Positions 35,125 to 47,581 are shown, numbered from the stretch's first letter. The stretch is 64,000 nucleotides of DNA from Psoroptes ovis (GCA_002943765.1 PQWQ01000035.1:62001-126000); one strand, 5' to 3'. Numbers and translations: made by a program. Notes: a model not told the origin generated them from the letters alone.

Positions 35125-38100
35125 TCATTTGAATAATTGCTTGATAAAATCTTCATAATCATATGCATCTTTAATTTCCCGGTTGGTTTTCGGGTCAACA
35201 TATGGTTTCATATGTTTTAAACAATAATCCACTCGGTCCCATGGTATATTCTATTTAATAAAAATGAATCAATAACCTTTGATTACTATAGGTCATATTT
35301 ATCCAGAAACTTACCGCTTGTATTTCTTCCAAGGTGACATATGGCCGATCATTGGCAATATATTTGAATGCATTCAACATTTCTTCTTGTGTCGAAATGT
35401 TTTCCGTTTCTTTGGTGATCATATATGCAATAAAATCATGCAGAAATACATAACCAGATCGATATGGATCAACTTCATCCAAAATTGCATCAAATTCTAC
35501 ATCAGGTTCACCTTCTTCAACCAACGGAAGGTCATAACCTAATGCACGCATACATGATTTAAAATGTTTATGATTCAATTTCCCCACACGATCTTTGTCG
35601 AAATGTTTGAACATCATTGTAAATTCACGCAGACTTTCTTCGCTTACACCGCATTGATTTTTCGCTTGTATTTGTTGCCGAAGATTATTTTGCATACGCA
35701 TAGCTAACTGATTAATTTGATCCCATTGTTGTGCAAGACTCAATGCACTGTGATTAGTGTATTTATTGTCCAATATTAATCTTTCCTCTAATCGAGATGC
35801 AAGTTGTTCAATTTTTTTCAAATCTTCACGCTTTTTCATTATTTCTTCAGTTTTCTGTTGGGCCGATTTAAATTGTTCTTCGAGGTTTCCTTGTGAATCC
35901 ATCAATGCAACTCTGCCATGATTGATATTCAATCAATTTTGAAATTAATTAAATGATTCGAAAAAATTTAACAGGTTGTTACCTTATATATGACAGCCAT
36001 TGATGAAATTTATCGGCAACCAATGCAAATTCCTTCCGCAGTTTATCATTTTCCATTTGTCGCTGATATTCTTTTTCCAATTCTTTATTACGTTCAATAA
36101 CAATTTTCTGTATATTACGCCATGTATCGCTAATAGCTTCGATTGTAAACCATGTATATGGATTCGGTCCGAGATTATAAGCTTTAATTTGCTTGTCTAA
36201 TTCCAATAATTTTTGATAATCATCATATGATTGTTGCAGTGAATCAATAAATGTTTGATGATTTTGTGTCAATCGCTGTATTTCTTCTAAGGAATTACAA
36301 CGTACCTGGCAGGGCATTTGAAATAATTACAACCTTTTAAATTTTTAAAAATTGTCCACAGAATATACATACCGGATCAGTTAAATCTTCTTCAGCATTT
36401 TCGAACCAAGAATTGAATGCTGATGCCTTCTTGGCGAACGATAAGAATAAATCATCGATTTCTTTGTATTTATTTTTCAATATCAGCAAGCGTTCACGGC
36501 GGTGTCTTGATAATTTTTTAAGATTTTCTAGCCTTTTCAGTAAATCATTGAAAGCCTTGTCAATTTCATCACGTTTCACGTGGTCTCTACCCGGTGATGT
36601 GAGACTATTCTTGAATAATTCCATTGATCTAAGATTTTCTTGTTCAAACTGTTGCAAACTATTATCGAAATTATCTTGTTTCGATATCGAAGCCGAAATG
36701 GCCGATAGATCAGCACCGACGTCTTCATTTTTCAATGACAGCTCTTTATCATTGAGCCAATTATTTAGCACGTCTAATTTCCACAAGAATTGGAGATAAT
36801 CAAAATTATCCACCAATTTTTGCCGTCGTTTATCGGATAATTTTTGTAAATTATTAAATTTATCATGAAGCTGATCTAGCTTTTGTTCGATTTTTGGTGA
36901 ACAAAAATTTCCTTCATTTATAAGGCCACGACCTACCAATTGCAGATCTTTTAGCCGATCCATATGATTGCTGAAATCTTTTTCAAGGATTTCATGTTTT
37001 TTAATCAGACCTTGTGCGGCCGCTATTGAATCACCAGTGTTTGGATCACATAGAAGTTTATATTTTTCCGCAATCCATGATTCTTCTTCATCAACATCCG
37101 ACATGAATTGTTGAAATATCAATGCTTCTTCTAATTTATCCGAACGTTGTTGTAGTTTATTCTTTAAATCTTGCCAATTTTTCTCTAAATTCTCCAGTTT
37201 TTGTTCCATTTCTGGTGCCGAATCAGACGATATATTTTCGGTCATTAATTTTTGTCCATTTTTAACAATATTCTGTATGATTGGTTCGGTTGCTTGTACA
37301 TCCGATTCAAGGCGTTTTTGTTTTCGCCGAAGATTCGTAACACTATTCAAATCTTTACCATAATCATCATTATCTTGTAGCAATAATTTTTTCTCATTAA
37401 TCCAACTAATTTGATCATTCAAGTCTTTGAAAAAACGATACGTTGTTAATGAATCTTTTAGCTTATCATTACGATATTGGGATAAATTTTTCAATCGTTC
37501 ATAACGTTCATTTATGGACGAACGTTTATCTTCCAATGATTGTTTATCAGCGGTTTGATCTGATTCCATTAACAGTTCGGCTAAATCATTCATTTTTCGT
37601 ATTTTTTCATCACGTGCAACAATTTCAGCTTCAAGATTTTGTTGTTTCTTGATCATATTCTGAACGGATGCTAAATCTTTGCCCACTTCATCATTTTTCA
37701 ACAATGATTCCATTTCATTTAGCCAAAAATCTAAATCTTTAACGGCTGCATTAAAATCTCTAGCCTTGTTTGCTTCCCGAAGCTTAAACGTTTTATGTTT
37801 AGTACGTTCGATCAGAAATTTCCATTGTTCCGTTACCATATCGATACGTTGCTTTACAGCATCCTCATTGCCGGCACATTTTTGTAATTCAATCAATCTC
37901 TTACCATCTTCCAACATTTGCCGTATCCGCTGTTCATTCGCCCTTAATTCGGCTTCGAATGATTGATGTTTTTGATTTTTTGCATCAATATTGGCCAAAT
38001 CACGATCAACAGGTTGTTCATCCAAGACTGTCTGTAATTTTTCATTGATCAACAGTTCAATTTCATCCACATCTCTTGAAAATTGTTGCAACGATTGTGA

Positions 38101-41100
38101 TTCACCGAGTTGTGATTTTTTATCCATTAATTTATTCTTCAATTCATCCCAACGTTTCAACAATTCATTGATTTTATTCTTAATCGGATCTGAATTGTAA
38201 TTTTTATTCTTAATCAGCTGATTACCAAAATTAGCTATGGTTGCGATTTTCTCCTCCTGATTATCTATAGCCTTGCCCAAGTCTTCATGTTTTTTGATCA
38301 TAGCTTCGACATCATCATCATTGGGGCCATTTTTACTGTCCGTTGATGGGGTGGTCTCGAGGAATTGTTCTCGTTTTTCCATCCACATTTCAGCTTGTTC
38401 ACATTCTTTTTTAAAATTTAAATAATCCAATACTTCTTCCAAGAATTTTTTCTGTTTTTGACATTCATTTCTTAGCTTCGCTTGTTTCTGTTTCATATCA
38501 TCCAGCTTGTTTTCAATTTCAGTCGTAGCATAATGATTATTACCGATTAATTTATCACCAAATTTTTTTAAATTTGTAAATTGTCCCCAGCTTGATTCGA
38601 TTTCTTTCACCTTTTCTTGATGTTGTTCAAGTAATGCTTCAGCTTCAATCGGATCATTTGCTTCATGTGCTTTATGATCTTGTAGCCGACTCAACATGAG
38701 CATAATCCATTGTTGTAGATCATTATACATTTCCCGGAATCGTTGTAAATCATATAAATTGATTATTTTTTCTTTACGTTTTTGTGCTTGTCCAAGTAAT
38801 TTATCCCAATCTTTGTTCACTGTTTGTTGTTTCGATTTTGTCTGGTCAGCTTGTTCGGGCCGATTATTGGCCAACCGTGATGATGTTTCTTTCATTCGCT
38901 TAATCTTGTCATTCAGCGCAGCCAAATCACGTTCCAATCCATCATATTTTCGTTTTAATTTTTCCACCGATTTAATATCATCTTCATCCATATTGTCCAA
39001 ATCTTTCAATGCATCTTCTTTTTCCTTGATCCAATCAATTGTTTCATCGATATCACGATTAAAACGTTGAACTTCATTAGCACTTTCCAATTGTTGTGCT
39101 TTCGTGGCCGATATCTGCTGCAATTGATTCCAACGATCGCTTAATTGTTCAACTTGTTGATCAATTCGATCAGCTGTTTCATTATCACCTTGTTTTCTTA
39201 GCTTATCGGCAACATCTTTCATTTCGGCCAATTGTATTTCATTTTGTTTCAGCTCATCGAAAAAATCATCAAATTTCTTTTGCATTATTTCTACTTGTTC
39301 TAAATCATCTAATTTATCTTCGATCACTTCAATCGTTGCGATTTGTTCTTTATCTTTGATCCATTGAGCCAGTTCATTAGCTTTACGAGCTGTTTGCAGT
39401 GCTTTACAAGCATCTTCTAATTTATTTTTCCGCTTGCGACCATTATCCAGCAAATCCGTATATTTCTTTTCGATTTGTTTTTGTCGCTGCGGTATCAGGT
39501 CACGATCCATTGTCCGCTGTTCTTTTTCATCAGGCAACGGTGCCATTTGTTCTGACCGACGTAAATAAGCGGCCGGTACAAAACCTTGCCGATCGTTAAT
39601 TTCTACCTTCCACCAATCCTTATTATTTGCATTAAGCAATGTTAAAATATCACCTTTTTTCATCGATACTTCACGTGGTGATTTTTCTTGATAATCCATT
39701 AGGGCTACCACTATTTCTTTCCGAGTTTCCATCGGTACCGGTACTTTACGTTTTTTAAAATCTTCAGCACGTTTCCGAAGGTCTTCGATTGTATATTTAT
39801 ATGCATCGATATCATCCATTAGGCCATCATGTTTTTTCAACAATGCTTCGATTGCATCTTCAGTTTTTGCCGGTCCAATCGATGGATCACTGACCAATGG
39901 TTCTTTTTCATTCAGCCATGTTTCAGCTTCATTTACATCGGTAAAATATTGATGTACGGCGATGGCATCATCCAAATCTTCTTGTCGTTTTTGTGAACGA
40001 TCAAGGAGATCATTCCATTTATCTTTCAGCAGTTTTATTCGTTCAATTATTTGCTCGACGCCTGATTTTGGCATTGAACCATCTTTGACCAGTTGTTCAG
40101 CTTGATCAATAACACTTTGTACCCGAGGTTTATGGCTATTAATTTCCGAATGAATTGCTTGATGTTTTTTACGTAAATTTTGTGCACCCATCAAATCTCG
40201 ACCACGATTCGATGATTTCACCAATGGTTCCTTCTCATTAATCCATGCGATTTGATCATCGATATCGCAAAATAATTGCTGTGCTTTAGCCGAATCAACC
40301 AGCCGACGGCGGCGATTTTTCACCGGTATTTTAATATTATTAAATCGTTTGACTAATGCATTCTTTTTGGCCGCAATTTGTGCCTTATTAAAATGATCTC
40401 TTGCGATCAGTTCATTGGCTTTATCGATGATATTATTTACCGTTTCTTGACGATCTGAAACTTCCAATTCGATGGCGGATTGTTTTTTGAGCAAATTTTG
40501 TACATAATTCAAATCTTTACCCTTATCTTCGATGGCCAACTGTCCTTCGATTTCATTCAGCCACATTTCAACATCTTCAACCGAACGATTGAATGCTTGT
40601 TCATCTCCAGCATCATCAAGTTTTGCACGTTTATTATCAGTGGCATCAATCAGATTTTGCCATATATTTTGAATGTCATCGGTTTTATCTTGTATGTCAT
40701 CCGATGCATAATGCTGGTCATTTATAAGCTTGTTACCTTTATCAATTAGTTCATCAATTCTTGGTTGATTAGCTTCGATATCTTGTTTAAAATTTTCAAT
40801 TTGTTTGATTTTCTCTTGTAAATTTGTCAAATCTTTATAAGTATCATCCGATGATATTTTAAGTTTTTCAATTATCCAAAATTTTTGATCATCATAATCC
40901 ATTAAGAATTGTTGATAATCATATGCATCATTTAATAATTGACGACGTCTATTCGAACGTTCTAATAGGTTATCACGTCTATCGAGAAATGCTTGCCGCA
41001 CTTGTTCGATATCATCACTTGCATAATGATTATTATTGATTAATCGTCGTGCAAATTCATCCAATGCATTAATTTTCTCTTGATGTGCACTAAGGGTTTT

Positions 41101-42932
41101 TTCGAAATTATCATGTTTCTTAATCAACATTTCAACCTGCTCCAGCGATTCGCCAAGATCATTATTTTCAAGGAAAACATCTTGTTTATTCATCCATTGT
41201 TCAGCTTGTTCGGTATCACGATAAAACAATTGTAAATCCATACATTGTTCATAAAGAATACGTCGTTCTTCCCACAACATTACCAGCATTATTTTTTCTT
41301 CATTTAAATGACGAAGTTTTTCTTCAACTTCTTCGACCATTATTTCCTTATCAATCAATTCTTTACCTTCATTTTCAGTCATTTGAAAACTATCTTGACG
41401 TGCATCGATTTCACCCTTGTGTTCTTGATGTCTTTCAAGAAGGATTTCAGCACCGGCAACATCTTTGGCCAGCTCTTCAGCATTAATCATATCTTTAACC
41501 GATTGAATCCATGAGATTAAATCACGATAATCGCTAAGAAATTTATGCACCTTATATGATTCATCTAAACGTCTACGGCGTTCATCGGATTTAGCTTTCA
41601 ACCGGGCCCATGCATTTTCTAGGTCAGCTTTTTTTTGAGCCACATGATCAGTACCATGTGAATGTTTTTTCGATAATTTTTCCGCTTGTTTAACTAAATC
41701 ATTTTTGAAAGGTTATAACCATGAATAACTGGTCAAATATGAAATGAATTCAAATTCAAAACTTACTTTGATTATCAACTTTATCACCCAAAGCGGCCAA
41801 ATCTCGTTCGAAATTTTCATGTTTCCGTTGTAATGCTTGTACACTCATCAAATCTTTGCATAAATCATCGTTGGCCAGTGTTTGATCTTTATCTTCGATC
41901 CATCCAAGGGTTTCCAATGTTTCCTGCGTAAAATCATGTATTTCATGACCAACACCCAATCGGTCTTTACGATTTGCTGCCATGTTTTTCAACTTGTCCC
42001 ATGCATCATTCACCTGTTGCTTTTTCTTGCTAATCACCGATCCATCAGGGTGTCCATTCGAAATCAGCTTGTTTGCTTGATCATTTATTTCCAAAATCCG
42101 GAATTCTTCGCCGCTCATATCTTTGACAAGGTCTTCAAATTTACGTGTATTCACTTCAATATGATCAATATCATCCAAGCTATCAGCACTTAATTGTGTT
42201 TCTTTATCCGTAATCCAATAAAGTATTTCATCACATTTTTTGGTAAATTGTATCAGTATCAATGCTTCATTCAATCGTACACTACGAAGTTGTATTTTCA
42301 TAAAAAGCATATCCCATAGTTTATGTATTTCCTCTAAACGTTTCTATGATAGAATTAATAGGGTAAAGGCTTAGGATCGATTTCAAGCCCAAAGAATACT
42401 TATAAATACATACCTTAATAGTATCACTAGCAAAATGTTGATTTTGTATCATTTGATTACCATTTTGATCCAACGTTTGTATGGCCGATGAATGTGCTTG
42501 AACTTCAGCTTCGAATGCTTGATGTTTTTGGATTTTTATCTGTAAATTCGTTGTATCTTTATGCCATTCTTCCGATGCTATTTGTAGCTTTTCCATAATC
42601 CATGCTTCCAATTCATCAGCATCACGTTTAAAATATTGAAAACGTTTCGAATCCAACAGTTTATTCCGTTTATCCTGGGTATCAGCTTTGAATAGAACAT
42701 ATTTCCCTAAGACAGTATCACGAAGATCTTGAATATCATCAACTGTTTCGAGGATTTTAACATCTTCAGGCAATATGGTCGGTGATAATGGTGGACTTGT
42801 ATGCAGCGTGCTCGATGGTGAACGTATTTGTAAATCGGATGATGGCTGAGGATTCAGATTCAGATTCTTGGGTTTCGGTGGTACTTTTGGCTTTTCGATC
42901 GATTTTGGTCCTTCCGGCTTTTGTTGTTCCAT
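35125..42932 (-). CDS. alpha-Spec: alpha-spectrin (non-erythroid type)
   Basis: Six exons joined in frame: 42932-42414, 42343-41767, 41693-36373, 36305-35983, 35912-35315 and 35250-35125, giving about 2487 residues. It forms the membrane skeleton with beta-spectrin and actin. After the N-terminus come about twenty 106-residue three-helix spectrin repeats. An SH3 domain is inserted near residue 1020 (VVALMDYQ, NKDWWKVE, GFVPAAYL). The C-terminal calmodulin-like EF-hands include HFDKDRVGKLNHKHF and DEVDPYRSGYVFLHDF and end in a third, non-canonical hand. Animal alpha-spectrins start close to the VKILET segment; here about 57 extra residues precede it, Pro/Ser-rich with KVPPKPKN. Exon 3 alone is 5.3 kb. 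Confidence 0.96.
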
Positions 42933-43420
42933 ATTTGAAAATTAAAACAATTTAAACAATTATGAATTAATCGGTCATCTTTGGCGAGAATAACAAAAAT
43001 GAAATAAATAATATTATTCTTTGTGCAATAATCAGAATTTGGATGTTCAATGTTTTCATTTCATCATTATTCACAACAGTTAATTCTTGAATTGTAAGGA
43101 AAATGGGTGTGTTTGATGCTTAAAATAGCATCAATCAGCATTTTCAGTCGTCTTAATTCCTGTTCGACATTTAGACCTTCCAGAACTCATCCATATACAT
43201 TGAATGAGAAAATCAGATTTGAAACGATGCCAAAAAATCTAAAATTTAATGATTCATATTTAATTACATTCAATGAATTTTTGATATTCCCCAAATTTAA
43301 ATTCAAATTTCAAATTTATTCCGACCCGTACTATATGAACAGTACATTTCGTTCTGTTCATTTCTGTTCTGTTCGATTTGTTTATGTTTTGATTTTGTTT
43401 AATTTTGATTTTCATTTTTC
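42933..43420. promoter_or_regulatory. divergent promoter region, alpha-spectrin / CCDC174
   Basis: 488 bp separates the two outward-facing start codons. No exon-like signal is convincing; a short open stretch near 43107-43427 overlaps the CCDC174 start but lacks any family resemblance. The interval must hold both promoters. No core element was identified with confidence. Confidence 0.5.
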
Positions 43421-44707
43421 ATGGTAAAAATGTCAAAATTTCATAAAAATAAAAATTTAATCCAGGTGAATTCATCATCAATCATTGATTTAAAGATTGA
43501 ATTATTCCGGAAACAAGAACAGCTAAAGCAGCTGAAGCAATCAGCTGGCCATTCGAATGAAAACAATGATAATTCATATTCCGAAGAGTTTAATCATCAA
43601 AAATTACCGAAAAAACTTTTGGAAATCGTTCAGCAATCAAGTAAACCGGTGAATAGCAAGAAACCAAAATTGAATAATGATAAAGCAGATGATGAAAATA
43701 ATGAAGAAGAATTAGCTCTGCTACAAAAGAGTCGCGAGACTCTCGAAAAAAAAGCCAAATTATATGAACAAATATCGAATGGCCAGGTGAAAATTGATTC
43801 AGATGATGAGAATATGCTGGTAGATTTTGATAAACAACACGTGTACGAAGATGATTCTCGTGATGATTCCAATGATAAAATTGAATACATTGATCAATTT
43901 GGACGTACTAAATTGGTCACTGCGGAAGAATATGAAAGGCTACAAAAAGAACGTGAAGAATATGAATCCAGAGATGTCAAAAATGAATCAAATGATTCTT
44001 ATGACGAATCGAATTCAGATTCCGAGTCCAAATCTACATCGAAAGCTTCCTATCAACAAAATATATCTGGTGATATACATTATCAACATGTACGTGATGG
44101 TGAAATACGTGATCATGGTGTTGGTTTCTATTCGTTTAGCGAAAATGAATCGGAACGTAAAAAACAAATCGAAATGTTGGATCAATTACGTAAAGAAACC
44201 GAATCAATTAAACAGGAAAAAAATCGAATCAAAAATAAACGTAAACAAATGTTACGTGATCGTTTGGCTAAAATAGCTGCTCGTAAAGGTATAGCCTTGC
44301 CACCAGCAGCATCCAACGATAATCATAGTAATGATCCTTCGGATGATGAAGATTCAGATGATAATCACGACAACTCTTCAAAAATGATTCGAATCGAAAA
44401 AGCAACAATCCAATTACCCGAATCAAAGGGTCCAAGAGAATGGGATCTTGGGAAAAAAGGTGTTGTCGACCCTAGAGACTCAATTCAGTTGCGAAAATCA
44501 TCCAAATATTATTCAACGGAAAAATACAAAGCGAAATTACGAGAACAGCGAAATGAAGAATTTGCACCACCAAAAATATATCACAACAACAGTTCCCAAT
44601 CAAATGCATGTCCTAGAGGACAGCGTCATCAACAGCAACAACAAGAACCAGATATGCTCAAATTTTTGACCGAAAAAATATCCGAAATACGTAGAAAAAA
44701 TTCGTAA
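43421..44707 (+). CDS. CCDC174: CCDC174-like nuclear coiled-coil protein
   Basis: One exon, 428 residues, from ATG at 43421. It matches the family in order: an N-terminal block SSIIDLKIELFRKQEQLKQL, a coiled-coil region (KSRETLEKKAKLYEQI), VDFDKQHVYEDDSRDD, the hallmark IDQFGRTKLVT, HVRDGEIRDHGVGFYSFS, a long basic helix (NRIKNKRKQMLRDRLAKIAA) and a C-terminal REWDLGKK with FAPPKIY. The protein is highly charged with acidic and Ser-rich linkers and a Gln-rich tail. Vertebrate CCDC174 is nuclear and interacts with the exon-junction-complex factor eIF4A3; its function is otherwise poorly known. It is divergent from alpha-spectrin and convergent with Sec61-alpha. A family-2 MITE begins 28 bp after the stop. 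Confidence 0.88.
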   Translation: MVKMSKFHKNKNLIQVNSSSIIDLKIELFRKQEQLKQLKQSAGHSNENNDNSYSEEFNHQKLPKKLLEIVQQSSKPVNSKKPKLNNDKADDENNEEELALLQKSRETLEKKAKLYEQISNGQVKIDSDDENMLVDFDKQHVYEDDSRDDSNDKIEYIDQFGRTKLVTAEEYERLQKEREEYESRDVKNESNDSYDESNSDSESKSTSKASYQQNISGDIHYQHVRDGEIRDHGVGFYSFSENESERKKQIEMLDQLRKETESIKQEKNRIKNKRKQMLRDRLAKIAARKGIALPPAASNDNHSNDPSDDEDSDDNHDNSSKMIRIEKATIQLPESKGPREWDLGKKGVVDPRDSIQLRKSSKYYSTEKYKAKLREQRNEEFAPPKIYHNNSSQSNACPRGQRHQQQQQEPDMLKFLTEKISEIRRKNS

Positions 44708-44735
44708 AAGATATTTCTTAATCGAAGAAAAAATA

Positions 44736-44834
44736 CAAAGTTTAAAGTTTAAATTCGTAGTTTTAAAATTAAATTTCGTAATTTTACCATTTGAAATCCT
44801 TATTCAAAACTACGAATTAAAACTTTATACCGTG
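44736..44834. mobile_element. family-2 MITE, copy c (3'UTR of CCDC174)
   Basis: About 99 bp between TA dinucleotides, with left arm AAAGTTTAAATTCGTAGTTT and right arm AAACTACGAATTAAAACTTT. Shorter than the other copies by loss of interior sequence. It starts 28 bp after the CCDC174 stop codon. Confidence 0.8.
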
Positions 44835-45145
44835 TATATAAATTGAATCAATTTTTTTATTATAAATGTAAAATATGGAATAATTGTATAAAAAAATGAT
44901 AAATTTAATAATTATTCAATAATAATTGTAATAATACATAAGATTATTATGTAAAAAACTTCAAGATTATTTTCTTATGGTGTTTTGATGTAAGATGTAT
45001 TTCTTATTCTTATTTTGATTGGAATTATTGATTTGGATTCGATTTTGAATTCTGAACATTAAACATTTGTTTATTATTGATTATTATCATAATGATAAGT
45101 TTTATTTAATTAATAAGAAAATTTTCTTTAAAAATAATCATTTTC
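44835..45145. other. convergent 3' spacer
   Basis: AT-rich gap between the 3' ends of CCDC174 and Sec61-alpha. Only A/T simple sequence seen; presumably the two polyadenylation regions. Confidence 0.4.
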
Positions 45146-46570
45146 TTACGATAAAAATGTACTAAATCCACCTAATTCATTTTGTTCTTTGACAAATATT
45201 TCAAAATATTGATATATGATGGTGACAGCCAGTAATATACCGGTACCGCTACCGATTGCGCCAAGAAAATCGGCCAATACGGACAGTGCACCGATACATA
45301 GGCCACCGAATGCAGCCGCTGTTGGAATATAACGATTCAGTTCATGTATCATTGATTTATCTCGGTGACCACGCATAACCATTTGTTGTTCTTTCAATTG
45401 TTTAGCTACATCTTTAGCACTTGAGCCCGAAACTTCGATCCATGTTTTGGAGAAAAATGCACATGAACCGAGCATGAATACAATGTAAAGAACAGCATGA
45501 ATTGGATCTTCAATTATATGTCCTAATGTTTCAGGTGGTGACAGATAATAACAAAGACCACCAACTGGATAGGCACGTGCAGCACCAGCTGAATCAGACC
45601 AAACACCAAGTAAATTAACGAAGAAATTTCCACTAAATTTAACAGCCAACATTTGTGAAATGACATAGAGATTTGAGACCAAAGCAGATTGAAGAATAAT
45701 CGGGATGTTTGAAGTGTAAAACAATTTGATCGGGTATGAACTGTATTGACCACGATAACGTGCCGATTTGATTGGTAAATCAACACGGAAACCTTGGAAA
45801 TAGATGACAATAGCGAAAACCAGAACAGTGGCCAATAAATTCATCAGATTCGGCAAATTGTTACGATAGAATGCTTCCCGAAGTCCACGAATTTTATCTT
45901 GTCTTGTTGCCAATAAATGAAACAATGCAATGATTGCACCTTCGAATTCAGTACCACGACCAGTATTGACGGTTGCCGGTGAGAATGCTTTCCAAACAAT
46001 TGTTTCACAAATGTTGGTAGCAATAAACAATGAAATACCAGAACCAAGACCATAACCTTTCTGTAGCAGTTCATCCAACAATAATACGATTAAACCGGCA
46101 ACAAATAATTGAATGATGATCAACATACAAATACCGGCACCAATATCACTTGGATCACCATACATTCCAGTCATTACATAAACAATAGCTTGACCAATGG
46201 TTATAACCATACCGAAAAGTTTCTGTGCACCATTAAACAATGCACGATCTTTTGGAGTGTCGCCAACTTCAATAATTTTAGCACCGGCCAATAATTGCAT
46301 AATAAGACCAGACGTTACAATTGGAGAGATACCTAATTCCATAAGTGTACCACGATTCGAAGCCAATATAACACGCATCCAATAAAATGGATCAGCCGAA
46401 TCGGATGACATAATACCGAATAATGGTATTTGACAACAAACCAAAAAAATAAACAGTGTAATAGCTGTCCATAATACTTTTTCACGAAATTGAATTTTAC
46501 GTTCAGGTTTGGCTACTTCGGGCAATATACCACAAAATGGTTTGATAACTTCTAAAAATTTTATGGCCAT
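45146..46570 (-). CDS. SEC61A1: Sec61 translocon alpha subunit
   Basis: A single exon of 474 residues, the usual family length, starting MAIKFLEVIKPFCGILPEVA. It forms the protein-conducting channel of the ER membrane with Sec61-beta and Sec61-gamma. Ten membrane segments are evident. The plug region around DPFYWMRVILASNRGTLMEL, TM2 with LGISPIVTSGLIMQLLAG, the lateral-gate segment GYGLGSGISLFIATNICE and the ribosome-facing loops near ARYRGQYSSYPIKLFY and MVMRGHRDKSMIHELNRYIP are nearly invariant in animals. Neither frameshift nor insertion is visible. It has no intron in the coding region, unlike most animal orthologues. Confidence 0.98.
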   Translation of the reverse strand: MAIKFLEVIKPFCGILPEVAKPERKIQFREKVLWTAITLFIFLVCCQIPLFGIMSSDSADPFYWMRVILASNRGTLMELGISPIVTSGLIMQLLAGAKIIEVGDTPKDRALFNGAQKLFGMVITIGQAIVYVMTGMYGDPSDIGAGICMLIIIQLFVAGLIVLLLDELLQKGYGLGSGISLFIATNICETIVWKAFSPATVNTGRGTEFEGAIIALFHLLATRQDKIRGLREAFYRNNLPNLMNLLATVLVFAIVIYFQGFRVDLPIKSARYRGQYSSYPIKLFYTSNIPIILQSALVSNLYVISQMLAVKFSGNFFVNLLGVWSDSAGAARAYPVGGLCYYLSPPETLGHIIEDPIHAVLYIVFMLGSCAFFSKTWIEVSGSSAKDVAKQLKEQQMVMRGHRDKSMIHELNRYIPTAAAFGGLCIGALSVLADFLGAIGSGTGILLAVTIIYQYFEIFVKEQNELGGFSTFLS

Positions 46571-47290
46571 ATTTTAAAACATTTAATATAAATATATGGA
46601 TCGGTATCAATAAATATATTCGAGAGAAACAACCGGTCAATTTTCCAAATAATTTTAAATCTTCATTCAAGAATCAATTCAAAGTAAATCAACAAACTTA
46701 AACGGATATATTTTGACTAAAAGGATTAAAGAAAAAACAAATATCAATACAAATCAAGACACATCTTTGAATAAATAATGCTTACGTTTGCTGAAATAAA
46801 ACGTTTTGAGTTTGATCGTAATTTAATAATATTTTAATTATTGTAAAAATCAAACAATCAATTTTCAAACTTGAATCCTTAAGATGAATCAGTAATTTAT
46901 TGATGAATGATTATTAGAATGATGATGATGATGATTATTTTCCACGTAGACTCTTCAGAGTTTGTAAATACAACAAAATATGTAGCGGTTGTGACGTCAA
47001 AATAAGAAAAAAAAATGTTGATTTTTTTTTATTACTGCAGAAGTGGTGGTTAATTCATAAAGGACGACTGTGAATTTTTTTTAGACTTTTAAATTTTGGT
47101 CGATTCGTAGAGGACAGTTTGAAATTTTTTTTTTGCAAAATTAATTTTGAATTTTTGGCAAAATTGAATTAACAATTTTCTATTTATTTTAATTTGATTG
47201 TTGTTTCGATCAAATGAAAGCTTTTTGGATCAATGTTTTGATAATTAAATGAATTTTATTGTCCACCAATGGTGAAAAATTGAATTTGAA
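46571..47290. promoter_or_regulatory. divergent upstream region, Sec61-alpha / membrane microprotein
   Basis: 720 bp between two outward-facing starts. It contains a CRE-like TGACGTCA at about 46991-46998, within the sequence GGTTGTGACGTCAAAAT, which is striking in such AT-rich DNA and could bind bZIP factors such as CREB, ATF or XBP1. No coding signal is seen apart from 5'UTR-like AT-rich DNA. Confidence 0.45.
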
Positions 47291-47581
47291 ATGGAAAATC
47301 TATCAAATTTCATTCAAGAACTAAACCTATCATCGAATGATCATCAATCGACTGGTAAAAATGGTTAGTTTTGCTTGTTGAATACCCTGTGGTCAATGAA
47401 TCAAAATTTCTAATGCTATTCTCTCTGTACTCCAACAGAATATCGTTCAGCAGTTGCAATTGTCATCATATTCATCATTTGTTTTCTATTAATCGAGATA
47501 TTCAATTTCATTTTTTATTTGAATTATTATTATTATTACACTGATAATCACCGACCATCGAATCTAGGTCCCAATGATTGA
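47291..47581 (+). CDS. small single-pass membrane protein, unrecognised (spliced microprotein)
   Basis: Exon 1 (47291-47363) begins MENLSNFIQELNLSSNDH, and exon 2 (47439-47581) begins EYRSAVAIVIIFIICFLLIE. They join across a 75 bp GT-AG intron with a TC-rich acceptor tract. The product is about 71 residues: a polar N-terminal half, one long hydrophobic helix (about residues 28-50), a YYYYY run and a polar tail ending RPSNLGPND. There is no signal peptide, so type II or tail-anchored topology is likely. The family is not recognised. Support is the clean in-phase splice, the membrane helix and the placement between divergent and downstream genes; a chance spliced ORF cannot be excluded. Confidence 0.55.
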
